A DNA stretch of 64,000 bases from Norana najaformis (Eukaryota; Annelida; Clitellata; Crassiclitellata; Hormogastridae): contig OZ029916.1 of assembly GCA_964023275.1 (NCBI GenBank), positions 17,314,150-17,378,149 on the forward strand, given 5' to 3'. The notes beneath the pieces were generated by a model, which saw only the letters and a list, made by a program, of their open reading frames with translations, was not told the DNA's origin and searched no databases. Every line of letters begins with the position of its first letter. Within the stretch, counting starts at the first letter, position 1. Positions 1 to 10,447 of the stretch are shown piece by piece. A program made the translations under genes and the position numbers.

Positions 1-357
1 TTCAAAGCATGTTCAAATCATCTGTCATCCTATTTATTATCCACGGTTACACCTTGTAACTCTAGAGGCCGATCCTTTCTTCGGTCAGCATCTGCTGGAA
101 AATATGTTGTTCCTCGCACACGTCTTGTCTTTGGCCCGCGTTCGTTCACAGTTGCTGGTCCCTCCATCAGGAACTCTCTACCTCCTTATGTTCGTGACTC
201 TCCTACTGAGGCTATCCTTCGCTCTAACCTTAAAACTTATCTCTTCCAGTCTGCTTATGGTTCTTAATACTTTGCATAACCCGGCTTCTAGTGTACTTCT
301 GAACTTTGTAAGGAGGGCATTAACAAATTTTAATTGTATTGTATTGTATTGTATCGC
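1..357 (+). mobile_element. LINE 3' end (RT C-terminus plus pentanucleotide tail)
   Basis: One frame reads a reverse-transcriptase C-terminal signature (PSIRNSLPPYVRD, then LKTYLFQSAYGS) over about 160-265. This is the 'WNSLPP..R' block that ends many CR1/L2-like non-LTR retrotransposons. The element closes with a run of TTGTA repeats at about 333-357, a typical LINE 3' tail. It is 5'-truncated at or before the window edge. A copy of the same family lies at about 51800-52720 and shares the wording of this block. Confidence 0.75.
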
Positions 358-486
358 TTGTTGCATGGTTTACAAGAAGTGCGCATCCTGCAAGGCTGCA
401 ATACCTCAGTCTGCAGGTTGTGTTAAGCAGGACACAGTGGATGAGCAATCGCTGCAACTGCCTCTCGAAAAACACTCCCTTTGGGG

Positions 487-2490
487 ACCTGTAATGTGAG
501 GTTTCTAACTGGACCCAGTGCCACTCGTTTGTCGACTAGAGAGCTCAGAGATGGCAGCTTCAAAATCGTGGAATTCCAGGAGGCCCGATGGTTGGGTGCG
601 GAATAGGTGGTGATTGACGGCTATACCATCATATGGTTGGAACTGGAGGTTTCAACGTATGGGCCAATTCATGACGCATCCAAAGCTGACAAGGAAGCTT
701 TTACAGGACTCTGGCCAACCAGGGCTGATGGCCAAGATGGGATGTGCAGTTATTGCCTGAGGGACTTCATCGAAGTTCCAGGCACGAACACTTCTGACTG
801 CGGACATGTGCTAGGGCCTTTGAAAACGGCACAGCATATGACAACACCGAGTGACTGATCGACTTCTGCCTTGGGGCAGATCTCAAGATCAGTGGGTCAT
901 GCTTCCAGGGCAAAGAATGTCCGAATGTCCTCGTTTTCAATCGATGGACATACAGAGGAGTTGGACCATATCCGTGTTAACACCAGAAGGAGTCTGCTGC
1001 AAAACTTTAAAGTGCAGCATGGCACGAAGTTCGACACTGACCACAGGGTGGTTGTTACCAGGCTGGAGGTCAAATTCAGATGCCAGAAAAGATTTCCACC
1101 AAATTCTCAGTTCAGTATTAATAGGCTGAAAGACCCGGGCACTGAAGTGCGTAGTTTGCCACCGTTATAGAAGAGAGGTTTGCTAACCGGTCACTGGATG
1201 ACTGCTGGGAAACCTTTCGTAACAAGCTCACCGAGGCAGTCGACAGACACCTGGGCACTGAGAGGGAGATCGGAAAAGACTAGATCACCTGCTACACATG
1301 GCAGCTAAAACAGACGAAGTGCCTGGCCAGGCTACAGGGCAGAAGAATACAGGCCCCTGCAGAAGAACTGCAGATCTGCTCTGAGACGGGATAGCCTGTT
1401 GTGGCAGACGAATAGGCGAGTTAAGCTTAACTGCTGTCCACAATGGACTGCCAAAAAACGCATTCGCCAACTTTTGGAAGCTGCTCAAAGCATGAAAAAG
1501 CCGCAAATTTCCAGCCCCGTAAAATCTCGGACAGCCGGCTTCTGAGCGAGAAGACCCATGAGATTCAGCAGTGGAGGGTATGTGGCAAAGAGCTCCTTAA
1601 CTGCACCCCAGCGCTTGCATCAGTGGACTAAAGCTCTCAAACTATGGAAGCTGATCCTTCAATTGACTGATCACCACCAATGGAGCAGGAGGTGGCTGCT
1701 GAGGTATGCCGGTTAAAGCCTCAGGAGTCTGCGCATACCAGCAGAGGTGCTCCAAGCCGAGGGGTTGGCAGATATGAAGTGGCTTACCGTATGTTTGAGG
1801 GAGTCTGCAGTTTTGCCTCAGTACCGAGTGACTGGATTAGTGGACTCATCCTCCATTTCTCAGAAGCAAGGGCAGCTGTTTGGACTGCCAAAACTACCGT
1901 GGCATCACCTTGCTATCAGTTCCCGGGTAGGTCTTCGCTGGCACCCTCCTGTCAAGGGTGATGAAGCACCTGCTAGAGCTGAGACGGATGGAGCAGCGTG
2001 GCTTCACCCTCGATCGCATATATACACTCTGAACGGCATAATTCAGACTAGAAGAGAGACACTATGGATTGCTTATGTAGACCTGAAGACAGCCTGTGAT
2101 TCTGTTGATCGCGATGTCAGGTGGAGGCTACAGGAGGATACTCTGAGTGCAGTCCGCATTGATGTAACATCTGAATGCTTCAGGGTGGATAGCGGAGTGT
2201 GACAGGGATATAAAATAGCTCCAGACCTGTTCCTTAGTGCAATGAATAAGATCGTGGAGGACACTGTAGAGCAAGTACAGCCAGGTGCACATATTGGGTT
2301 GGAGCGGTTCACTGATCTGGATCATATCAATAGCATGGCTCTTCTTGCCGAGATGCTGGAAATCATAGTCAAGTCCTTGGGGGTATTGCACAAGGAAGTG
2401 CATACCAATACCTTGTCGTGGGTGTGGTATTGGAATCCAGTCAACCCGTTTATGTTGGTCATGTGGTAGCCAAGAGACAGCACTAAAGTT
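487..2490 (+). mobile_element. Degenerate LINE with endonuclease and RT relics
   Basis: The segment starts with an APE-type endonuclease opening (CNVRFLTG, about 487-510) and EARWLGA near 575-600. It continues with endonuclease-like pieces at 850-1130 (IDFCLGADLKI, TDHRVVVTRLEVK). RT follows: NYRGITLLSVPG at about 1893-1930, AYVDLKTACDSVDRD at about 2070-2115, and QGYKIAPDLFLSAMNKI at 2200-2255. The catalytic FADD box is replaced by HINSM near 2325-2340, so the RT is dead. Several frameshifts and stops separate the pieces. The family is that of the endonuclease/RT elements often mis-annotated as 'craniofacial development protein 2-like'. It has no intact ORF. Confidence 0.75.
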
Positions 2491-3149
2491 GCCTAATATT
2501 GAGAGATGCGCTACAAGGTGTTTTAAGGTATTGCTAGGATGGAGCCACGCCTAAGTAAAGCCCTATGCAATCCGCAAAACTCGAATTTGTTCAACTTGCC
2601 ACGTAATACTTTTCGCCATACGAGGAGCCACGCACAAGTCTTTTTTGTCACCCATTAATAAATATTCACCACCTCGTCGTTTCAGAATATTTCAGATTTT
2701 AAAAAATTGGTCAAGATTTTTTTATATTCACTACCTCGTCATTTCTCTAATTGATAAAAATCCGTTCCTCGAAGCCTTCCTGGGATCGAAGGAGGTTACT
2801 ACAGACTACTCTGTCGTAGCCTTCCTGAGATCGGAGGAGGCTGCTACAGGCTACTCTTGGGATAAAATGAATACAAACTGCTAAAGGCCCCATATTATAT
2901 ACTACTGAGGTAAGACAGAACTAATGCTTTAGAGATTGATCAGCAAAGGAACTAAATACAGGTAGGTCGCCCAACATTGGTTGGTGTGTGTCAGACTGAA
3001 GTCATAGGAGACAGACGGTCTGACAAGCACCTAATATCTAAAATTATGCTAAACTATCCAGAAAGACATTGGCTTTCTTAAATTTTTCAGTATTTTGCCC
3101 TACTTTCATGGATTCTTTGGGTTAGAGGTTTTTACAGAGCAGTACTAAT
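2491..3149. other. Upstream flank of the TIR array, no gene recognised
   Basis: I see no convincing exon here. A ~46-bp motif is tandemly duplicated at about 2770-2815 and 2816-2860 (both read CCTTCCTG.GATCG.AGGAGG). A short stretch at 3103-3150 recurs at the far edge of the array (16480-16520), which suggests that both array edges derive from one ancestral flank. An exon upstream of TIR copy 1 would be expected somewhere in or before this interval if the cassette is internal to a gene. Confidence 0.4.
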
Positions 3150-3296
3150 AATTGCAATTTGCTATTAGGAATGCTTTGAACAGAATCTGAATATGAGGAC
3201 CAGCTGATCTTTAAAGACTATCTTCTAATTAAAGTTCTTTTCATGAATTATCTGAATCAGATTCTATCTTCTAATTTTGTCTATTTCTTGTCATAG

Positions 3297-4767
3297 AACC
3301 CAGTTTGCTACATAAGCTACCTTGAGGAGGATTTAGAACTGTCAGAGGAGATTAACAGTGATCTTAATCAACATGGAATTGGAACTTTTTTCCCATGTTA
3401 TGATTTAGGTATGTATTGTACTTAATCAAATTTAAATGTTTATTTAGAAACTGCAACTTTTATAGCGGTGTCTTGGGAGTGGCGTTGGCAGACAACCACT
3501 GATAGGTTCTACAACCTATGTAGAGGTGTTCGACACTTAACCATCTACCAACATCTGTATTGTTTCCTATTATATTAATATTTTAATTACAAAAAAAAAA
3601 ACATTTATTTTTGTAGAAATTGATTCAGGTGAATCCAGATACTTGGCCATTGAACAAGGACCGATTTTTATTGCAATACTATGCCCAAGTTTTGATGACA
3701 GCTCAAACAGTGCGAAAGGTCAGAGAATCGAGAACTTAGGTTATGATAGGTAAGCAAATTGAAAGAATTAAGTCTTAAACTTACACGTGTTGGACACCAA
3801 AGAACTGCCAGAATGAAAATAACTTGCAATATTTTGTGAACCAACAGACACATTTTAAAACTGATTCTTTGCTCGATGGGCAACCAGTTTAATGAACGCA
3901 TTGTTGGTGTAGTAAGCTGATAATTGGATGCCTTTGTCTCGGCACTGGCCTCAAAATTTTTAACAATTTTTAGTTTGTGCGAATCTCTCGGTGATCTTAC
4001 TAAGAAATGTGTTATATTGGTCAGGTCTAGAGTAGCTAACGGTATTAAGACAGCATGAAGCAACAGAGACCTGATTTTACGTAGGTGAAATTGAATGATG
4101 GTCTGCAAAGGGAGTCCAAATCTCCGTATGGCAGTAAAGAACGTTCACGGACGATTTCTTTAAGAGCCCCAAGGTGCATATGATCCATCGGGACTTAAAA
4201 ACTTATTGGAGATGAGCAACGACATCTGTAATGGCCACTACTCGTGAAGTTCTGGCACGGAAAATGTGCTGCAGAAAGCAGCTGTGTTAATGCCAATTAT
4301 TCTTCTTATTATTATTCTTGTAATTATTATTAATTTTTTAGGACCCAAGATACATATGGCCCTTTGGGGGTTAAAAACTTACTTATTACTATTATTATTA
4401 TTATTGTTATTATTATTATTACTGCCAAAGGTAAGTGTAATCCCTAAGGAATTAACAAAATTATTTTTATTATTATTATGGTTTTTGTTGTTGTTGCTGT
4501 TGTTTTTGTTGTTGAGGTTTGCATTGAGACAATGTATTGTGGTTCCAAATTATTTTAAACCGTAATCACTGTATGTTGCTGTTTGAACAGATATTGCTGT
4601 GGCCTCAAGACTGGCAAAAGCCAGTGCTGTAATTATTCTCCAAGATTTTATTCCAAAAGGAATCGCGGGACTGCATCTGAGTTTGGAATTCCATCACCTC
4701 ATTGACAGTAGCAACTTTCGTGAGGGAACGGACATTCTCATAAACAAGATCAAGAAATATGTGGCAG
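3297..4767 (+). CDS. TIR-domain cassette, copy 1 (divergent)
   Basis: Three exons, 3297-3408, 3617-3718 and 4591-4767, are each bounded by AG and GT and join in frame (phase 0 in, then 1, 1 and 1 out) into ~130 residues. The product reads as a TIR domain. Strand A is CYISYLEED, and a box-2-like loop is formed by YDLE.DSGESRY. Strand C is AIEQGPIFIAILCPSF, helix C is AKDIAVASRLAKA, and the end is FIPKGIAGL...INKIKKYV. TIR domains either mediate signalling by homotypic contact or hydrolyse NAD. The catalytic Glu position of SARM1-type enzymes appears to be Asp here, encoded by a codon split between exons 2 and 3. Exon 2 uses the weaker donor GTCAGA, where the other copies have GTGAGA. No start codon or partner domain is visible, so this is a partial gene or an alternative exon set. 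Its exons differ strongly from copy 2 while most of its intron sequence does not. Confidence 0.75.
3740..4135 (-). mobile_element. LINE RT fragment inside TIR intron 2 (copy 1)
   Basis: On the minus strand the text reads SLNWLPIEQRISFKMCLLVHKIL, the 'HWLP..QRI.FKL' block near the RT C-terminus of CR1/L2-like LINEs, with stops and frameshifts around it. The same fragment occupies the same place in all five cassettes, so it inserted before the array expanded. Confidence 0.65.
4383..4520 (+). repeat. (ATT)n and (GTT)n microsatellites in TIR intron 2
   Basis: An ATT-rich run is followed by a GTT-rich run. Equivalent tracts occur at about 6541-6680, 9580-9705, 12600-12745 and 15640-15780, with different repeat numbers in each cassette. 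The polyleucine reading frames across them are repeat artefacts. Confidence 0.85.
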
Positions 4768-5032
4768 GTAGGCTTTCAGTTATTAAAATGGTAGGTCAGC
4801 CTGATTGGTAGGGAAAAGTTCAAAATAGACCAGGTTAATTATTTGATTTGCCCATCGATAATGGATAACAACTGCATTGCTTATTATAAAGCGACCATAA
4901 AACTATTCAGACTAAACAAGTGTAAAACTTGTTGAATTATCGATGTAACCATTAGACTTTACAACGGAAGTCCGAATCATATTTATTTATCAGTGACCGA
5001 GACATTCCCTCAAATTGAAAGCCACGGCCATC

Positions 5033-5403
5033 TGTCACGTTCCTCGTCTCACGTGTAGTCGTCGTCAGCACGTGTGTCCGGTGGTGCCCTCTGGTGTTCA
5101 CTGATGGTAGCTGGAGGTGCGCCATCGGTGGGAAATTTTTCACTTGCCTGATGTGAGGAGGTGCCAGACAGGCTACTGGTGAAATGCAAGACTCGATCGA
5201 GGGAGTGTAAACTAGTTTAAAAGGGGGGAAAGTGGCTCTTTTAGTCAGACCGAGTTAGACCGAGAGAGCGACAGAGCCGCTAATCAGTCATTGTTTGACT
5301 GTGCAGAACTGCAGTGAACTGCTGTTGAACTTTAGTTCGGTCCAAGTTACGTCTCAGTTAAATAATAAAAGACTTCTATTCGATATGACTCGGCATCGTG
5401 ACA
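5033..5403 (+). mobile_element. Solo-LTR-like element (371 bp)
   Basis: The element starts TGTCACG and ends CGTGACA, a perfect 7-bp terminal inverted repeat of the TG...CA form typical of Ty3/gypsy LTRs. An AATAAA signal lies near the 3' side (about 5361). Its left end coincides with the point where cassette 1 departs from the sequence shared by the other cassettes. No target-site duplication is visible. The 21 bp following it (5404-5424) repeat 4888-4908, so the right junction has been rearranged. No internal LTR-retrotransposon genes remain. Confidence 0.6.
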
Positions 5404-5456
5404 AAAGCGACCATAAAACTATTCTATCTTCTAATTTTGTCGATTTCTCGTCATAG

Positions 5457-6928
5457 AACCCGGTCTGCTACATAAGCTACCCTGAAGAAGATGTTGAGAT
5501 GTCGGAGGAGATTAACAATGATCTCACTGAACATGGGATTGCAACGTATTTCCCACGTTATGATTTAGGTATGTATTGTACTTAATCAAATTTAAATGTT
5601 TATTTAGAAACTGCAACTTTTATAGCGGTGTCTTGGGAGTGGCATTGGCAGACAACCACTGATAGGTTCTACAACCTATGTAGAGGTGTTCGACACTTAA
5701 CCATCTACCAACATCTGTATTGTTTCCTATTATATTAATATTTTAATTACAAAAATAAACATTTATTTTTGTAGAAAATGATGCAGGTCAATCAAGATTT
5801 ACGGCCATTGAGCAAGGACCAATTTTTGTTGCAATATTGTCACCAGGTTTTGATGACAGTTCAAACAGTGCAAAAGGTGAGAGAATCGAGAACTTAGGTT
5901 ATGATAGGTAAGCAAATTGAAAGAATTAAGTCTTAAACTTACACGTGTTGGACACCAAAGAACTGCCAGAATGAAAATAACTTGCAATATTTTGTGAACT
6001 AACAGACACAATTTAAAACTGATTCTTTGCTCGACGGGCAACCAGTTTAATGAACACAGTGTTGGTGTAGTAAGCTGATAATTGGATGCCTCTGTCTCGG
6101 CACTGGCCTCAAAATTTTTAACAATTTTTAGTTTGTGCGAATCTTTCAGTGATCTTACTAAGAAATGTGTTATATTGGTCAGGTCTAGAGTAGCTAACGG
6201 TATTAAGACAGCATGAAGCAACAGAGACCTGATTTTACGTAGGTGAAATTGAATGATGGTCTGCAAAGGGAGTCCAAATCTCCGTATGGCAGTAAAGAAC
6301 GTTCACGGACGATTTCTTTAAGAGCCCCAAGGTGCATATGACCCATCGGGACTTAAAAACTTATTGGAGATGAGCAACGACATCTGTAATGGCCACTACT
6401 TGTGAAGTTCTGGCACGGAAAATGTGCTTCAGAAAGCAGCTGTGTTAATGCCAATTATTCTTCTTATTATTATTCTTGTAATTATTATTAATTTTTTACG
6501 ACCCAAGATACATATGGCCCTTTGGGGGTTAAAAACTTACTTATTACTATTTTTATTATTATTGTTATTATTATTATTATTACTGCCAAAGGTAAGTGCA
6601 ATCCCTAAGGAATTAACAAAATTATTTTTATTATTATGGTTTTTGTTGTTGTTGCTGTTGTTGTTTTTGTTGTTGAGGTTTGCATTGAGACAGTGTGTTG
6701 CGGTTCCAAATTATTTTAAGCCTTAATCACTGTATGTTGCTGTTTGAACAGATATTGCCGTGGCAGCAAGACTGGCAAAAGCGAATGCCGTAACAATTCT
6801 CCAAGATTTTATTCCAAAAGGAATCGCGGGACTGCATCTGAGTTTGGAATTCCATCACCTCATTGACAGTAGCAACTTTCGTGAGGGAATGGACATTCTC
6901 ATAAACAAGATCAAGAAATATGTGGCAG
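5457..6928 (+). CDS. TIR-domain cassette, copy 2
   Basis: Exons are 5457-5568, 5775-5876 and 6752-6928, with the same lengths and phases as copy 1. The encoded domain begins NPVCYISYPEEDVEMSEEI, passes through AIEQGPIFVAILSPGFDDSS and ends INKIKKYVAG. By hand count the first two exons differ from copy 1 at 19 of 112 and 18 of 102 nucleotides. Exon 3 differs at 9 of 177, with 8 of those changes near its 5' end. Donors are GTATGT, GTGAGA and GTAGGC. If the last donor is not used, the frame runs 11 more codons into the intron and stops, so exon 3 could also be terminal. Confidence 0.75.
5897..6295 (-). mobile_element. LINE RT fragment inside TIR intron 2 (copy 2)
   Basis: This is the copy-2 counterpart of the antisense LINE piece. 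SLNWLPVEQRISFKLCLLVH is uninterrupted here, giving the longest minus-strand frame of the five copies. It is non-coding debris, not a host gene. Confidence 0.65.
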
Positions 6929-7419
6929 GTAGGCTTTCAGTTATTAAAATGGTAGGTCAGCCTGATTGGTAGAGAAAAGTTCAAAATAGACCAGGTTAAT
7001 TATTTGATTTGCCCATCGATAATGGATAACAACTGCATTGCTTATTATAAAGCGACCATAAAACTATTCAGACTAAACAAGTGTAAAACTTGTTGAATTA
7101 TCGATGTAACCATTAGACTTTACAACGGAAGTCCGAATCATATTTATTTATCAGTGACCGAGACATTCCCTCAAATTGAAAGCCACGGCCATCTGTCGAC
7201 TGACCATCAACTAACTACCACATTATCTCGGGCATAGTGAACACTTTTTTTCAGAAAAAAATCTGCTCAAAGTCTGGGTGGACATTATGCATAGGAAGAA
7301 AGTAAAGTTTTAGGTAAACGCCGATTACGCGTAAAGACCACTTTTGCACTAACCAAAGGCAACAGACGAAGTTTACATCAGCTGAGATACCTTATATTTT
7401 ATTTGTTTACTTTATTTAA

Positions 7420-8340
7420 CTTGCATGTCAGGAATCATGGGTAAGCCAAAACATCATCCACATAACTCTGCAAATGTTGAGGTCGGGCAAGCATCTACTT
7501 TATAAACCTGTTGCAGATTGATGCACTGTTCAGAAGACTGAACGGCATCACTTGAAACATGATACCATTACAGTTCATTCATTCCAAACTGTTGTCTTGA
7601 AATACTGAAGCCGTTCCAAAACTCAACAAGGTTATCTACTTCAATAATGGTGCTGCATCCCAGTACAAAAACTCCAAAAACTTTGCCAGTCTGCTTCACT
7701 GTACCAACGATTATGGACTGGATGCTGAATGGAACTTTTTTGGTACACGTCATGGGAAGAATACCTGTTATGGGATAGGGGGCACTGTGAAACGTTTAGC
7801 CGCCAGGGCAAGTCTTCAGAGGAGCTTGGTGATCACATAATGACTTCCCAAGAGTTGTTTGACTGGTGTAGGAAGAATATCAAAGGAATAACCTTCTTCT
7901 TTGTTCCTTCAGCTCTAGTATTGGAAGAGTCAACGGTAGTGTCTGAACGCTTTACACAATGCAAAACTATACCCAGAACCAGAGAAAACCACCAGTATCT
8001 CAGTGTCAATTAAAGACGGCCAGAGTGTCTGGAGATTCAGACTCTACTATTACCAACGCTGGTGCATATTCACATCTACAAACAGTCACTGCACCAGCAA
8101 TCCGGGACAATATGTTGCAAGCATGTTTGAGCGAAGATGGTATCTCAAAACAATCATACAGTATGAAGAAGAGCATGACGATTATGAAATTAAGGTTATG
8201 CACTCATGTGGGCTTGCCAAAGCTTACAGCTGGTCAGCCAGAGAAGACATCTGCTGGGTCCAAAAGATGAGCATTCTGTTTGGTGAAGACACCAACTACA
8301 GCTTCTGGTCGACAGTATTGTCTGCTCGAACAGGGCAGTA
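7420..8340 (+). pseudogene. Decayed ORF of a repeat-borne uncharacterised family (unit B)
   Basis: Fragments in different + frames line up as one protein. In order they are LKHDTITVHSFQTVVLKYL (about 7552-7608), KVIYFNNGAASQYKNSKNF then AEWNFFGTRHGKNTCYGIGG (7628-7790), ITSQ/MTSQELFDWCRKNIKG (7835-7890), RFTQCKTIPRTRENH (about 7950-7995) and GQYVASMFERRWY to EDICWV (8103-8260). I recognise the layout (NGAASQYKN.KNF, FF...HGK...GIGGTVKR, DDICWV-like ending) as a protein family scattered through invertebrate genomes in multiple copies. I cannot name a defined superfamily for it. At least two frameshifts and stops break it. It travels with the TIR cassette in units B, C and D. Confidence 0.6.
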
Positions 8341-8492
8341 CTAATAATTGCAATTTGCTATTAGGAATGCCTTGAACAGAATCTGAATATGAGGACCAGC
8401 TGATCTTTAAAGACTATCTTCTAATTAAAGTTCTTTTCATGAATTATCTGAATCAGATTCTATCTTCTAATTTTGTCGATTTCTCGTCATAG

Positions 8493-9956
8493 AACCCGGT
8501 CTGCTACATAAGCTACCCTGAAGAAGATGTTGAGATGTCGGAGGAGATTAACAATGATCTCACTGAACATGGGATTGCAACGTATTTTCCACGTTATGAT
8601 TTAGGTATGTATTGTACTTAATCAAATTTAAATGTTTATTTAGAAACTGCAACCTTTATAGCGGTGTCTTGGGAGTGGCATTGGCAGACAACCACTGATA
8701 GGTTCTACAACCTATGTAGAGGTGTTCGACACTTAGCCATCTACCAACATCTGTATTGTTTCCTATTATATTAATATTTTAATTACAAAAATAAACATTT
8801 ATTTTTGTAGAAAATGATGCAGGTCAATCAAGATTTACGGCCATTGAGCAAGGACCAATTTTTGTTGCAATATTGTCACCAGGTTTTGATGACAGTTCAA
8901 ACAGTGCAAAAGGTGAGAGAATCGAGAACTTAGGTTATGACAGGTAAGCAAATTGAAAGGATTAAGTCTTAAACTTACACGTGTTGGACACCAAAGAACT
9001 GCCAGAATGAAAAGAACTTGCAATATTTTGTGAACCAACAGACAATTTAAAACTGATTCTTTGCTCGAGGGGCAACCAGTTTAATGAACACAGTGTTGGT
9101 GTAGTAAGCTGATAATTGGATGCCTCTGTCTCGGCACTGGCCTCAAAATTTTTAACAATTTTTAGTTTGTGCGAATCTTTCAGTGATCTTACTAAGAAAT
9201 ATGTTATATTGGTCAGGTCTAGAGTAGCTAACGGTATAAAGACAGCATGAAGCAACAGAGACCTGATTTTACGTAGGTGAAATTGAATGATGGTCTGCAA
9301 AGGGTGTCCAAATCTCCGTATGGCAGTAAAGAACGTTCACGGACGATTTCTTTAAGAGCCCCAAGGTGCATATGACCCATCGGGACTTAAAAACTTATTG
9401 GAGATGAGCAACGACATCTGTAATGGCCACTACTTGTGAAGTTCTGGCACGGAAAATGTGCTTCAGAAAGCAGCTGTGTTAATGCCAATTATTCTTCTTA
9501 TTATTATTCTTGTAATTATTATTAATTTTTTACGACCCAAGATACATATGGCCCTTTGGGGGTTAAAAACTTACTTATTACTATTTTTATTATTATTGTT
9601 ATTATTATTACTGCCAAAGGTAAGTGCAATCCCTAAGGAATTAACAAAATTATTTTTATTATTATGGTTTTTGTTGTTGTTGCTGTTGTTGTTTTTGTTG
9701 TTGAGGTTTGCATTGAGACAGTGTGTTGCGGTTCCAAATTATTTTAAGCCTTAATCACTGTATGTTGCTGTTTGAACAGATATTGCCGTGGCAGCAAGAC
9801 TGGCAAAAGCGAATGCCGTAACAATTCTCCAAGATTTTATTCCAAAAGGAATCGCGGGACTGCATCTGAGTTTGGAATTCCATCACCTCATTGACAGTAG
9901 CAACTTTCGTGAGGGAATGGACATTCTCATAAACAAGATCAAGAAATATGTGGCAG
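8493..9956 (+). CDS. TIR-domain cassette, copy 3
   Basis: Exons are 8493-8604, 8811-8912 and 9780-9956. They encode the same residues as copy 2; exon 1 differs only by a silent TTC/TTT change, and exons 2 and 3 are identical. The distance from copy 2 exon 1 to this exon 1 is 3,036 bp. The antisense LINE piece in intron 2 (about 8935-9330) has a small deletion that shifts its frame. Confidence 0.75.
8935..9330 (-). mobile_element. LINE RT fragment inside TIR intron 2 (copy 3)
   Basis: The minus strand again reads SLNWLPLEQRISFKL, but a 2-4 nt deletion near 9040-9050 throws the following part into another frame. The same lesion is seen in copies 4 and 5, grouping copies 3-5 as most recently related. 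Confidence 0.6.
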
Positions 9957-10447
9957 GTAGGCTTTCAGTTATTAAAATGGTAGGTCAGCCTGATTGGTAG
10001 GGAAAAGTTCAAAATAGACCAGGTTAATTATTTGATTTGCCCATCGATAATGGATAACAACTGCATTGCTTATTATAAAGCGACCATAAAACTATTCAGA
10101 CTAAACAAGTGTAAAACTTGTTGAATTATCGATGTAACCATTAGACTTTACAACGGAAGTCCGAATCATATTTATTTATCAGTGACCGAGACATTCCCTC
10201 AAATTGAAAGCCACGGCCATCTGTCGACTGACCATCAACTAACTACCACATTATCTCGGGCATAGTGAACACTTTTTTTCAGAAAAAAATCTGCTCAAAG
10301 TCTGGGTGGACATTATGCATAGGAAGAAAGTAAAGTTTTAGGTAAACGCCGATTACGCGTAAAGACCACTTTTGCACTAACCAAAGGCAACAGACGAAGT
10401 TTACATCAGCTGAGATACCTTATATTTTATTTGTTTACTTTATTTAA

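Noticed and set aside
4266-4565. Leucine-rich 'membrane protein' frames in each TIR unit (also 6424, 9458, 12486, 15522)
   Set aside because: The leucines come from the ATT and GTT microsatellites inside intron 2, and the frame length changes with repeat number.
7729-8013. Separate small genes within the tandem units
   Set aside because: The frames are consecutive pieces of one decayed repeat-borne ORF broken by frameshifts, as the ordered motifs show.
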